From Betaproteobacteria bacterium (GTDB lineage: Bacteria > Pseudomonadota > Gammaproteobacteria > Burkholderiales > Casimicrobiaceae): 7,482 bases of DNA. The notes beneath the pieces were generated by a model, which saw only the letters and a program-made list of their open reading frames with translations, made no database searches and was not told the DNA's origin. Both the position numbers and the translations under genes were made by a program. Positions 1 to 7,482 of the stretch are shown piece by piece (position 1 is the stretch's first letter; each line of letters starts with the position of its first letter). The stretch is taken from NCBI GenBank assembly GCA_005888865.1, contig VBCL01000060.1, forward strand, positions 12,890 to 20,371, in the 5' to 3' direction.

Positions 1-518
1 TGCTCGAGCTGGCGCCCGGTGATCAGCACGAACGGATAGGCATCGTCCGGTCGTTCGGCCGCCGGGATGATGCTCGCGGAAACGAACCGTCCCTTTCCAC
101 TCGCGGTCGGGAACTGCTCGGTGAATACCACGCGCTGACCGGGATCGTCGTCGCCCTCGCACGGATAGGTGACCGCGTGCTCGCGCTCCAGGCGCTCCCA
201 GCTGATACCCGCGATCGAGGGCATCGCCTGGCGCATTTCCGCGAACACGTCGCGCGGGTGCGCGTAGTTCCAGTCGAGCCCGACGCGCTTTGCCATCTCG
301 ACGATGATCCACAGATCCTGACGCGCGTCGCCGGGTGGATCGAGCGCCTGGCGCCCGAGCTGCACCGAGCGATCGGTGTTGGTGAAGGTCCCGGTCTTCT
401 CGGGGAAGGCCGATGCCGGCAGGATCACATCGGCCAGATAACCGGTCTCGGTGAGAAAGATGTCCTGCACGACCAGCATCTCGAGCTCGGCGAGCGCTTC
501 GCGGGCGTGCCGCACGTC
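1..518 (-). pseudogene. fdhA: Formate dehydrogenase alpha subunit, out-of-frame C-terminal continuation (partial)
   Basis: Translating the minus strand from 518 to the window edge, in the frame of codon 507-509, gives 172 uninterrupted residues with no stop. They match the C-terminal half of the formate dehydrogenase alpha family. Recognisable stretches are DVRHAREALAELE, LVVQDIFLTETGYLADVILP, FPEKTGTFTNTDRSVQLGR, SWERLEREHAVTYPCEG and, at the edge, FVLITGRQLE, where the molydopterin dinucleotide-binding domain begins. This is the rest of the gene upstream, displaced by one frame shift. By family spacing (E. coli FdhF has 12 residues between the equivalent Met and the equivalent of this Asp) about 12 residues, containing the usual GENP-type loop, are absent. 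That is about 35 nt with one base retained. No start codon or ribosome site suggests independent translation. The gene continues beyond base 1. Confidence 0.88.
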
Positions 519-2403
519 ACATGCCGCGGATCTGACCGGCGTGCACGGCATTCATGATCTCGACGACGGTCAAGCCGGGCTTCGGATCGAGCGTCTTCTT
601 CCACAGAGACTCGAATCGGCTCTTGGCATCGGCGCCGTCCACGCGCTGGTAATCGGGATACATCATCGGGATCAGGCCGACATCGCTCGCGCCCTGGACG
701 TTGTTCTGACCGCGCAGCGGATGCAGTCCGGTTCCCGGCCGTCCGACCTGTCCCGTGATCAGGGCGAGCGCAATCAGGCAACGCGCATTGTCGGTGCCGT
801 GGATGTGCTGCGAAATGCCCATGCCCCAAAGGATCATCGATGCCCGCGATTTCGCATACAGGCGTGCGACCGTACGGATCGTGGTTGCCGGTATGCCGCA
901 CACGGCGGCCATCGCCTCCGGGCTGTAGCCCTCGGCGTTCTTGCGGATTTCCTCGAAGCCGCTGGTGCGGTCCTTCACGAACGCGTCGTCGACAAGACCC
1001 TCTTCGATGATGGTGTGCAGCATCGCGTTGAGCAGCGCCACGTCGGTATCCGGCTTGAGCTGCAGGAAATGCGCGGCGTGCCGGGCGAGCTCCGAGCGCC
1101 GCGGTTCGGCAAGAATCAGCTTCGTGCCGCGCTTGACCGCGTTCTTCATCCAGGTCGCGGCGACCGGATGATTGACGACCGGATTGGCACCGATCAGCAG
1201 CACCACCTCGGCCTGCAGCACGTCCATGACGGGATTCGACACCGCCCCCGAGCCGATGCCTTCGAGCAGCGCCGCCACGCTCGAGGCGTGGCACAGGCGT
1301 GTGCAGTGATCGACATTGTTCGAGCCGAAGCCGGTGCGCACGAGCTTCTGGAACAGATAGGCTTCCTCGTTCGATCCCTTCGCCGATCCGAACCCGGCGA
1401 GCGCGTGGGCTCCACGCTGCTCGCGGATCTTCTTCAACGTGCCGCCGGCGAGATCGAGCGCTTCCTCCCAACTCGCTTCGCGGAACACCGCCAGCGGGTT
1501 CGCCGGGTCCATGACGAAATCCGCCGATTTCGGAAAACCCGACTTGCGGATCAGCGGCTTGGTCAGTCGCTGTGGATGATGCGCGTAGTCGAAGCCGAAG
1601 CGTCCCTTGACGCAGAGCCTGTCGTGGTTGGCGGGCCCGTCTCGCCCTTCGACCCGGACGATGCGGTTGTCTGCGACGTGATAGGTGAGCTGGCAGCCGA
1701 CGCCGCAGTACGGGCACACGGAGGGAACCTTGCGCTCGACGGGCGCGAGATACGCGTCGTGCGCGGGCGCGAGTGCGCCGGTCGGGCACGCCTGGACGCA
1801 TTCGCCGCAGGCGACACAGGTCGACTCGCCCATCGGGTCGCCGAGATCGAACACGATCTCGGAATGCGCGCCGCGGAACGCGTAGCCGATGACGTCGTTG
1901 ACCTGCTCCTCGCGGCAGGCCCGGACGCAGCGCGTGCACTGGATGCACGCGTCGAGGTTGACCGCCATCGCAGGGTGCGAGAGGTCGGCCGCAGGCTGCG
2001 CCCGCGACTCGAACCGAGGCTTGTCCACACCGAGTATGCGCTGCCAGAAGGCGAGCTCCGAATCTTTGCGATAGGCCTTTGCCGGCATGTCGCCCGCAAG
2101 CAGCTCGACGATCATCTTCTGCGCGTGCAGTGCGCGGGCGCTCGCGCTCGATACTTCCATGCCCGCGGTCGGCCGGCGGCAGCACGAGGGCGCGAGGACG
2201 CGTTCGCCCTTGATCTCGACCATGCACGCGCGGCAGTTGCCGTCGGGGCGCATGCCCGGCTTGTAGCATAGCCGCGGGATCGCCACCCCGAGCCGGTCGG
2301 CCGCCTGGATGATGGTCTCGTGCGCGAACGCATCGACTTCTTCGCCGTTGAGCCTGAAGGCGATGCGCTCCTGCTCGACGGCCTGCGTTAACGGTGCATT
2401 CAT
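517..2403 (-). CDS. fdhA: Formate dehydrogenase alpha subunit (Mo/W-bis-MGD), N-terminal part, frame-interrupted
   Basis: Catalytic subunit of a cytoplasmic NAD-linked formate dehydrogenase (formate to CO2). The 628 residues begin with a NuoG-like 2Fe-2S domain (C46, C57, C60, C74). Two ferredoxin-type 4Fe-4S clusters follow (C153/C156/C159/C163 and C196/C199/C202/C206), then the Fe4S site of the molybdopterin domain (CPYCGVGC at 230-237, plus C264). C371-H372, in the LCHASS motif, are the expected metal-ligand cysteine and neighbouring catalytic histidine; there is no selenocysteine. I chose ATG 2403, with a weak GAGAGA upstream, over ATG 2466, because the 21 extra residues would be coded by the intergenic repeat array. 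The frame stops at 517-519, right after HAGQIRGM, whereas relatives run to about 980 residues. The missing C-terminal part continues in another frame (1-518). The product as read would lack the second cofactor-binding domain and is probably inactive unless the break is a sequencing error. It lies downstream of the beta gene, the order of Methylobacterium fdh1BA. Confidence 0.93.
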   Translation of the reverse strand: MNAPLTQAVEQERIAFRLNGEEVDAFAHETIIQAADRLGVAIPRLCYKPGMRPDGNCRACMVEIKGERVLAPSCCRRPTAGMEVSSASARALHAQKMIVELLAGDMPAKAYRKDSELAFWQRILGVDKPRFESRAQPAADLSHPAMAVNLDACIQCTRCVRACREEQVNDVIGYAFRGAHSEIVFDLGDPMGESTCVACGECVQACPTGALAPAHDAYLAPVERKVPSVCPYCGVGCQLTYHVADNRIVRVEGRDGPANHDRLCVKGRFGFDYAHHPQRLTKPLIRKSGFPKSADFVMDPANPLAVFREASWEEALDLAGGTLKKIREQRGAHALAGFGSAKGSNEEAYLFQKLVRTGFGSNNVDHCTRLCHASSVAALLEGIGSGAVSNPVMDVLQAEVVLLIGANPVVNHPVAATWMKNAVKRGTKLILAEPRRSELARHAAHFLQLKPDTDVALLNAMLHTIIEEGLVDDAFVKDRTSGFEEIRKNAEGYSPEAMAAVCGIPATTIRTVARLYAKSRASMILWGMGISQHIHGTDNARCLIALALITGQVGRPGTGLHPLRGQNNVQGASDVGLIPMMYPDYQRVDGADAKSRFESLWKKTLDPKPGLTVVEIMNAVHAGQIRGM

Positions 2404-2423
2404 GCTCTGTCTCTCGATAAATA

Positions 2424-2478
2424 GTGAACGGGTGAACGGGTGGAAGAGTGAACAATGTCCGGACACGTATTCACTTGT

Positions 2479-2498
<20 letters not shown>
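2424..2498. repeat. Inverted array of 8-bp-period GTGAAC/GTTCAC units between fdhB and fdhA
   Basis: On the plus strand GTGAAC-type units start at 2424, 2432, 2440 (degenerate, GTGGAA) and 2448. GTTCAC-type units start at 2469 (ATTCAC), 2477, 2485 and 2493. Both sets keep an exact 8-bp period. The arms are symmetric about 2461 and flank the perfect palindrome TGTCCGGACA (2456-2465). Read as fdhBA transcript, 22 of the 24 core positions can pair (one as a G-U wobble), so a long hairpin is possible. The element fills nearly the whole 75-bp gap between the genes and contains the fdhB stop codon (2479-2481). Possible roles are an RNA hairpin that tunes the alpha:beta ratio or protects the transcript, a protein-binding array, or a dispersed repeat of the host genome. 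Confidence 0.85.
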
Positions 2499-4194
<1,696 letters not shown>

Positions 4195-4274
4195 CGTGGG
4201 TCAGTGGGTAGCGAAACCGTCGATCCTGAAGTGAGACAGCGCGATACGGATGGGGTTGCCGCCGGACTTTCGCA

Positions 4275-4916
4275 TCAGTCCAGGAAGTCGCAGTACTTCT
4301 CGACGTACCTCGCGAGATTGAGCGAGTGCTCGCGGACCAGCCGCTCCGCGAGTTCGGTGTCGCGCCGCTCGAGCGCCTCGATGATCTGCATGTGATCGAT
4401 GATCGAGCGCGCGGCGCGATCGGACTGCGAGATCGTGAGGCGCCGAATGGCACGAACGTGGATAAACAGATTCTCGAGGGTCTTGCCCATGAGGTGCGAG
4501 CCTGACAGGCGGATGATCGCCTGATGGAACGCGATGTTGGCGTCCGAATACTCGCTGATATGCTCTGCGGGCGCTTCGCTCAGGAACTCGTCGAACATAT
4601 GGCGCAGCGATGCGATGTCCTGATCCGCCGCGTTCAGGGTCGACAAGCGAGCCGCCATGCTCTCCAGCGCCGCCCACATTTCGATCATCTCGATGATCTG
4701 CTTCTTGGTTTTGCGTACGATGAATACACCGCGGCGCGGCACCGTGCGCAGGAAGCCCTCCTGCTCGAGCAAGGACATCGCCTCGCGGATCGGCGTGCGA
4801 CTCACGCCCAACGCCTGGCTCAACTGACGTTCGTCGAGGCGGATCTCCTCGCGGCGGGCGTAGATATCGGCATCCATGATCGCCTGCTTGAGCGCGGTGT
4901 AGGCTTGCTCGCGCAT
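4275..4916 (-). CDS. GntR-family (FCD subfamily) transcriptional regulator, N-terminus frameshifted
   Basis: Likely local regulator of the oxalate/formate genes. The 213 residues have an N-terminal winged helix (about 5-68; recognition region LDERQLSQALGVSRTPIREA at 27-46; wing RRGVFIV) and an all-helical FCD ligand-binding domain (about 75-210). The usual FCD metal/acid-binding positions are N127, H131, H175 and H197; the 22-residue spacing of the last two is typical, and Asn replaces the more common Asp. I used ATG 4916 as start because it is the first in-frame ATG; GTG 4922 is possible. Neither has a visible ribosome-binding site. Upstream, an open frame from 5107 or 5026 runs toward the gene but is put out of frame by a 14-bp tandem duplication (4931-4958); with one copy removed it joins this gene without a stop. 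The gene is probably cotranscribed with the reductase gene upstream and the dehydrogenase genes downstream. Its ligand is unknown; oxalate, formate or a CoA derivative are guesses from context. Confidence 0.9.
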   Translation of the reverse strand: MREQAYTALKQAIMDADIYARREEIRLDERQLSQALGVSRTPIREAMSLLEQEGFLRTVPRRGVFIVRKTKKQIIEMIEMWAALESMAARLSTLNAADQDIASLRHMFDEFLSEAPAEHISEYSDANIAFHQAIIRLSGSHLMGKTLENLFIHVRAIRRLTISQSDRAARSIIDHMQIIEALERRDTELAERLVREHSLNLARYVEKYCDFLD

Positions 4917-4918
4917 GC

Positions 4919-5107
4919 TCACGTTGGTGTTGAGCGGCTGCAGCTGAGCGGCTGCAGCCTGAGCGAGGACAGCGGAGGAGCGCCCGCGACCGGCGCGGCG
5001 AACGAGGTGGCTGCCGGTTGCGCCATGCTCCCGTCCTGCAGCGGCTCCGCCGGTTTGGGCCGGGGGGAGAGCATCGCCTGCGGCAAGCGCCGCGCCGCGT
5101 GGCTCAT
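4919..5107 (-). pseudogene. Displaced N-terminal segment of the GntR regulator
   Basis: A 62-codon frame begins at ATG 5107, overlapping the reductase stop as ATGA, and ends at TGA 4919-4921, just before the regulator body. A second in-frame ATG at 5026 has AGGA seven bases upstream and may be the natural start (MAQPAATSF...). The end of this frame reads ...SSLRLQPLSCSRSTPT. Deleting one 14-bp repeat copy changes this to ...SLRLQPLNTNVSMREQAYTA, in frame with the winged helix. I infer that this is the original N-terminus of the regulator, an Ala/Pro-rich lead of roughly 40 to 65 residues, now separated by the duplication. It has no recognisable domain of its own. Confidence 0.6.
4931..4958. 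repeat. 14-bp perfect tandem duplication (TGAGCGGCTGCAGC x2)
   Basis: TGAGCGGCTGCAGC occurs at 4931-4944 and again directly at 4945-4958, followed after one base by a partial third TGAGCG (4960-4965). Each unit contains the palindrome GCTGCAGC, which favours slippage. Because 14 is not a multiple of three, the duplication shifts the frame of the regulator gene that crosses it. Confidence 0.93.
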
Positions 5108-6132
5108 GGAAGGACCCCCACGCTTGCCGCCTCGCTGGCCAACCCGGCTGCGCTGCCCCCAGAAGCCGGGGCGCAGCGCGCACGTTGACGGATGAGTGCG
5201 AGCACCAGATCGACCGTCGGCGTCGGCACATCGAGCAACCGGCCCAGCTCGGCCACGACGCCAACCAGCGCTTCGATCTCCATCGAACGCCCGTGCTCGA
5301 GGTCCTGCAGCATCGACATCTTGTGCGGCCCGAGCGCGGCCATCCCGTCGATACGGCGGTCGGCGTCAACTCGCAGGTGCAGTCCCAGCCGCTCAGCAAT
5401 CACGGCAGCCTCTGCCATCATGGCCTTGCAGATGGCACGCGTTTCCGGATCCTTCGCGATGACGTCGACCGTCGCGAGCGTGAGCGCACTGATCGGATTG
5501 AAGCACAGGTTGCCCCACAGCTTGAGCCAGATCTCGTCACGGATATCGCTGCGGATCGGTGCATCGAAGCCGGCCCGCGTGAGCAATCGGTGAAGCTCCT
5601 CGATCCGGGAGGTCTTTTGGCCATTGGGCTCGCCGATCGGAAACTTGCGGCCATGCTCATGGAGGATCACGCCCGGCGCGACCACTTCCGCCGCAGGGAA
5701 CACGACGCAGCCGACAGCGCGCTCGGGTCCGAGCTTCTTCCACTGCTTGCCTCCCGGGTCGATCGTTTCCAGTGTCGTTCCCTTCGGCACGCCCCCTGCA
5801 CCATAAAAGAACCAGTACGGCAAACCGTTGCTTGCTGTGACCACGCAGGTCCGTGCGCCGAGCAGCGGGGCCATAGCATCGACGGCGTCGGAGATCGTGT
5901 GCGCCTTGAGCGCGATGATCACGTAATCCTGTACCCCGAGCTCCGAAGGCGCATCTGTGCATCGCAGGTGCGCCACATGCTCCTCGCCCCCAATCCGCAG
6001 TCGCAGTCCGTCTGAACGCATGGCCGCGAGATGCGCGCCCCGCGCGACGACGCTCAGCTCGACATCGGTGCGCGCGAGCTCGACGCCCAGATACCCGCCA
6101 ATCGCGCCTGCCCCGAAGACGCAAACCTTCAA
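5104..6132 (-). CDS. panE: Ketopantoate reductase-family oxidoreductase (PanE/ApbA); candidate oxalyl-CoA reductase
   Basis: NAD(P)H-dependent 2-hydroxyacid dehydrogenase fold of 342 residues. The N-terminal Rossmann domain has GAGAIGG (7-13). The ketopantoate reductase active-site set is present by spacing: K76 and N102, then K204 in IWLKLWGNLCFNPISAL, S273, and E285 in LQDLEHGRSMEIEAL. The start is TTG 6132: it puts the canonical MKVCVFGAGAIGG at the N-terminus and follows a strong GAGGAGG. An ATG at 6210 would translate the promoter and operator. Neighbours are an oxalate/formate antiporter and formate dehydrogenase, not pantothenate genes, so reduction of oxalyl-CoA to glyoxylate, as reported for Methylobacterium extorquens panE2, is my preferred role. 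Plain 2-dehydropantoate reduction, supporting CoA supply, remains possible. The stop overlaps an ATG (ATGA) that begins the displaced regulator frame, suggesting original translational coupling. The last 25 or so residues form a low-complexity Ala/Gly/Ser tail unlike the family core. Confidence 0.9.
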   Translation of the reverse strand: MKVCVFGAGAIGGYLGVELARTDVELSVVARGAHLAAMRSDGLRLRIGGEEHVAHLRCTDAPSELGVQDYVIIALKAHTISDAVDAMAPLLGARTCVVTASNGLPYWFFYGAGGVPKGTTLETIDPGGKQWKKLGPERAVGCVVFPAAEVVAPGVILHEHGRKFPIGEPNGQKTSRIEELHRLLTRAGFDAPIRSDIRDEIWLKLWGNLCFNPISALTLATVDVIAKDPETRAICKAMMAEAAVIAERLGLHLRVDADRRIDGMAALGPHKMSMLQDLEHGRSMEIEALVGVVAELGRLLDVPTPTVDLVLALIRQRARCAPASGGSAAGLASEAASVGVLP

Positions 6133-6136
6133 AGGA

Positions 6137-6143
6137 CCTCCTC
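6137..6143 (-). promoter_or_regulatory. Ribosome-binding site of the PanE-family gene
   Basis: GAGGAGG on the minus strand lies four bases before TTG 6132. This near-consensus site fixes the non-ATG start, because no ATG lies at a useful distance and the encoded protein begins exactly at the canonical Rossmann strand. Confidence 0.8.
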
Positions 6144-6178
6144 GGCCGGGCGCCGCAGAGGCCTGGCCAGATGCGTTG

Positions 6179-6207
6179 TTTATGGTATACCACACACCAG
6201 AAATCAA
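6179..6207 (-). promoter_or_regulatory. Predicted sigma70-like promoter for the panE-gntR-fdhBA unit
   Basis: Read on the minus strand, TTGATT (6207-6202) is followed by a 17-base spacer and CATAAA (6184-6179). It points toward the reductase gene, leaving a leader of about 40 bases. The operator candidate at 6183-6194 overlaps the -10 element and the spacer, which would suit repression. It is predicted from pattern only. Confidence 0.5.
6183..6194. promoter_or_regulatory. Operator candidate 1, TGGTATACCACA
   Basis: It contains the perfect 10-bp palindrome TGGTATACCA (6183-6192), of the size and TNGTATACNA style bound by GntR-family dimers. It matches the second site at 6274-6285 in 11 of 12 bases and overlaps the leftward promoter. 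The GntR/FCD protein encoded just downstream is the natural binding candidate. Confidence 0.6.
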
Positions 6208-6217
6208 CAAGTTACCC

Positions 6218-6240
6218 GGTCACCGCGCTGCCCCGTGACC
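6218..6240. promoter_or_regulatory. Inverted repeat GGTCAC-N11-GTGACC between the divergent promoters
   Basis: Perfect 6-bp arms (6218-6223 and 6235-6240) are separated by 11 bases, lying midway between the two predicted promoters. The arms differ from the TATACC operators, so this could be a site for a second regulator. It could also be chance in GC-rich sequence. Confidence 0.3.
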
Positions 6241-6262
6241 AAGCGGCTCGTACCAGACGGTA

Positions 6263-6291
6263 TTGACTTCTCGTGATATACCACATACGTT
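6263..6291 (+). promoter_or_regulatory. Predicted sigma70-like promoter for the oxalate/formate antiporter gene
   Basis: TTGACT (6263-6268), a 17-base spacer and a weak TACGTT -10 (6286-6291). TATACA at 6291-6296 is an alternative but spaced too far. Operator candidate 2 fills most of the spacer, a classic repressor position. The leader would be about 75 bases, ending in a strong ribosome-binding site. Confidence 0.5.
6274..6285. promoter_or_regulatory. Operator candidate 2, TGATATACCACA
   Basis: It differs from operator candidate 1 in one of 12 bases and lies in the same orientation exactly 91 bp away. With the preceding G it forms the imperfect palindrome GTGATATACCAC. It sits between the -35 and -10 elements of the rightward promoter. 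Confidence 0.6.
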
Positions 6292-6358
6292 ATACACAAA
6301 ATACCGGCGCGGCGCGGTCATCCGCGCTGGGGAGATCGCCCCGGAGTTCCTGGACGCT

Positions 6359-6366
6359 AGGAGGAG
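6359..6366 (+). promoter_or_regulatory. Ribosome-binding site of the antiporter gene
   Basis: AGGAGGAG ends five bases before ATG 6372, a near-perfect Shine-Dalgarno sequence that decides the start. Confidence 0.85.
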
Positions 6367-6371
6367 ACCTA

Positions 6372-7482
6372 ATGGCATCGCCCCCCGCAACAGCCCCAAG
6401 CCAGTCCGCTTTCGCAAACCCCTGGACCCAGCTGATCGTTGGCGTCATCTGCATGGTGATGATCGCCAACCTTCAATACGGCTGGACGCTTTTCGTCGGT
6501 CCGATCGACACCAAGTATCACTGGGGCCGCGCATCGATCCAGGTGGCGTTCACCATTTTCGTGGTCCTGGAAACCTGGCTGGTGCCGGTCGAGGGATACC
6601 TGGTCGATCGCTTCGGCCCGCGTTGGGTAGTCGTGGTCGCGGGTGCCCTGTGCGGCATCGCCTGGGCGATCAACTCGGTCGCCGACACGCTGCCGATGCT
6701 CTACTTCGCTGCCGCGATCGCCGGCCTCGGCGCGGGCGCCGTTTATGGCACCTGTATTGGCAACGCGGTGAAGTGGTTTCCAGGGCGGCGCGGGCTGGCG
6801 GCCGGGCTCACCGCAGCGGGGTTCGGCGCTGGTTCGGCGCTCACCGTCATTCCGATCGCCGCCATGATCAAGAGCGCGGGGTACGAGCAGACCTTCCTCA
6901 CGTTCGGCCTCGCGCAGGGCATCATCGTCGTCGTCCTCGGCTTCCTGCTGTACACGGCCCCGTCTAGCCTGGCGGTCGCGGCCAAGATGTCGCCTGGTTC
7001 ATCGCGCCGGCAGGACACGCCGGTCCAGATGCTCAAAACGCCCGTGTTCTGGCTCATGTACCTCATGTTCGTGCTCATGGCCGCCGGCGGGCTGATGGCG
7101 ACCGCACAGCTCGCACCGATCGCCAATGACTTCAAGATCGCCAACATCCCGGTGAGCCTGATCGGCCTGACCTTGCCCGCGCTTACGTTTGCCCTGACGA
7201 TCGACCGTGTCTTGAACGGCCTTTGCCGGCCGTTCTTCGGCTGGGTATCGGATCACCTCGGGCGCGAGAACACGATGTTCATTGCCTTTGGGATCGAGGG
7301 CCTGGGCATTTTCGCGCTCGCCAAGTATGGCACCGACCCGGTCCTGTTCGTCCTGTTGAGCGGCCTGGTCTTCTTTGCCTGGGGCGAGATCTATAGCCTG
7401 TTCCCGGCGACCGTGACCGACACGTTCGGCGCGAAGTACGCAACCACCAATACAGGTCTCATGTACACCGCCAAGGGCACGG
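6372..7482 (+). CDS. oxlT: Oxalate/formate antiporter, MFS family (partial, 3' end beyond window)
   Basis: Inner-membrane 12-helix transporter that exchanges external oxalate for internal formate. The frame is open from ATG 6372 to the window edge: 370 residues of an expected 420-450. Family signatures are ANLQYGWTLFVGPID (32-46), HWGRASIQVAFTIFV (50-64), the loop VEGYLVDRFGPRWVV (73-87), GAGAVYGTCIGNAVKWFPGR (120-139) and GLAAGLTAAGFGAGSALTVI (141-160). NGLCRPFFGWVSDHLGR (282-298) is the second-half A-like motif. R286 and K368 (in MYTAKGT) probably correspond to the substrate-binding R272 and K355 of Oxalobacter OxlT; that is inferred from motif position. The central cytoplasmic loop is near 195-220. 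The gene is divergent from the reductase-regulator-dehydrogenase unit and shares its paired operators, so coordinated induction is likely. A related uptake role for another small dicarboxylate is possible but less likely given these neighbours. Confidence 0.9.
   Translation, partial: MASPPATAPSQSAFANPWTQLIVGVICMVMIANLQYGWTLFVGPIDTKYHWGRASIQVAFTIFVVLETWLVPVEGYLVDRFGPRWVVVVAGALCGIAWAINSVADTLPMLYFAAAIAGLGAGAVYGTCIGNAVKWFPGRRGLAAGLTAAGFGAGSALTVIPIAAMIKSAGYEQTFLTFGLAQGIIVVVLGFLLYTAPSSLAVAAKMSPGSSRRQDTPVQMLKTPVFWLMYLMFVLMAAGGLMATAQLAPIANDFKIANIPVSLIGLTLPALTFALTIDRVLNGLCRPFFGWVSDHLGRENTMFIAFGIEGLGIFALAKYGTDPVLFVLLSGLVFFAWGEIYSLFPATVTDTFGAKYATTNTGLMYTAKGT

Noticed and set aside
510..525. Programmed ribosomal frameshift or selenocysteine UGA in the alpha gene
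   Set aside because: About a dozen conserved residues are missing in addition to the frame change, no slippery heptamer is visible, and the UGA is far from the active-site position, which is occupied by C371.
451..2271. 606-codon plus-strand open frame opposite the formate dehydrogenase alpha gene
   Set aside because: It is antisense to a clearly conserved gene, Arg/Asp/His-rich with no recognisable motif; long antisense frames are common in high-GC coding sequence.
425..2455. 676-codon minus-strand open frame overlapping the alpha gene in another frame
   Set aside because: The product is arginine-rich with no domain. It is neither the frame of the N-terminal part nor that of the C-terminal continuation, so it does not bridge the break.
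4275..5399. Longer 374-codon version of the GntR regulator starting at 5399
   Set aside because: The extra N-terminal residues overlap the reductase gene in a different frame and are unlike any domain; the upstream extension only makes sense in the frame interrupted by the 14-bp duplication.
5185..6015. 276-codon plus-strand open frame opposite the PanE-like gene
   Set aside because: Antisense shadow without a recognisable motif or ribosome-binding site.
6133..6210. Upstream ATG start (6210) for the PanE-like protein
   Set aside because: It would translate the promoter and operator region and place 26 foreign residues before the Rossmann strand; TTG 6132 has a near-consensus ribosome site.

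Overview
The window is a high-GC bacterial segment, most likely from a proteobacterium of the oxalate- or formate-using alpha/beta kind (Methylobacterium-, Bradyrhizobium- or Cupriavidus-like). That placement rests on gene content and composition only; no marker gene fixes the taxon.

Layout. Four genes lie on the minus strand, reading right to left: a ketopantoate-reductase-fold gene (5104-6132), a GntR/FCD regulator (4275-4916), a fused NuoE-NuoF type formate dehydrogenase beta subunit (2479-4194), and a molybdo/tungsto formate dehydrogenase alpha subunit (from 2403, running off the left edge). On the plus strand, divergent from these, is an oxalate/formate antiporter of the major facilitator superfamily (6372 to the right edge). 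The 239-base region between the two transcription units carries two divergent sigma70-like promoters, each overlapped by a near-identical TGRTATACCACA operator candidate.

How the genes fit together. This looks like part of an oxalotrophy locus. The antiporter would exchange oxalate for formate. The PanE-like enzyme is a candidate oxalyl-CoA reductase (oxalyl-CoA to glyoxylate), as described for panE2 of Methylobacterium extorquens. The NAD-linked formate dehydrogenase oxidises the formate left after oxalyl-CoA decarboxylation. The GntR protein is the obvious local regulator. Formyl-CoA transferase and oxalyl-CoA decarboxylase are not in the window and would be expected nearby.

Oddities. (1) The alpha subunit gene is interrupted: about 35 nt are missing at position 518/519, so the reading frame stops after 628 residues and the rest of the protein continues in another frame to the window edge. 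(2) A 14-bp tandem duplication at 4931-4958 throws the natural N-terminus of the GntR regulator out of frame; removing one copy restores a continuous reading frame. (3) The gap between the two formate dehydrogenase genes holds a striking inverted array: four GTGAAC-type units and four GTTCAC-type units, all at an exact 8-bp period, around a 10-bp palindrome. The stop codon of the beta gene lies inside it. The two indels could be real lesions, switchable sites or assembly errors; the sequence alone cannot decide.
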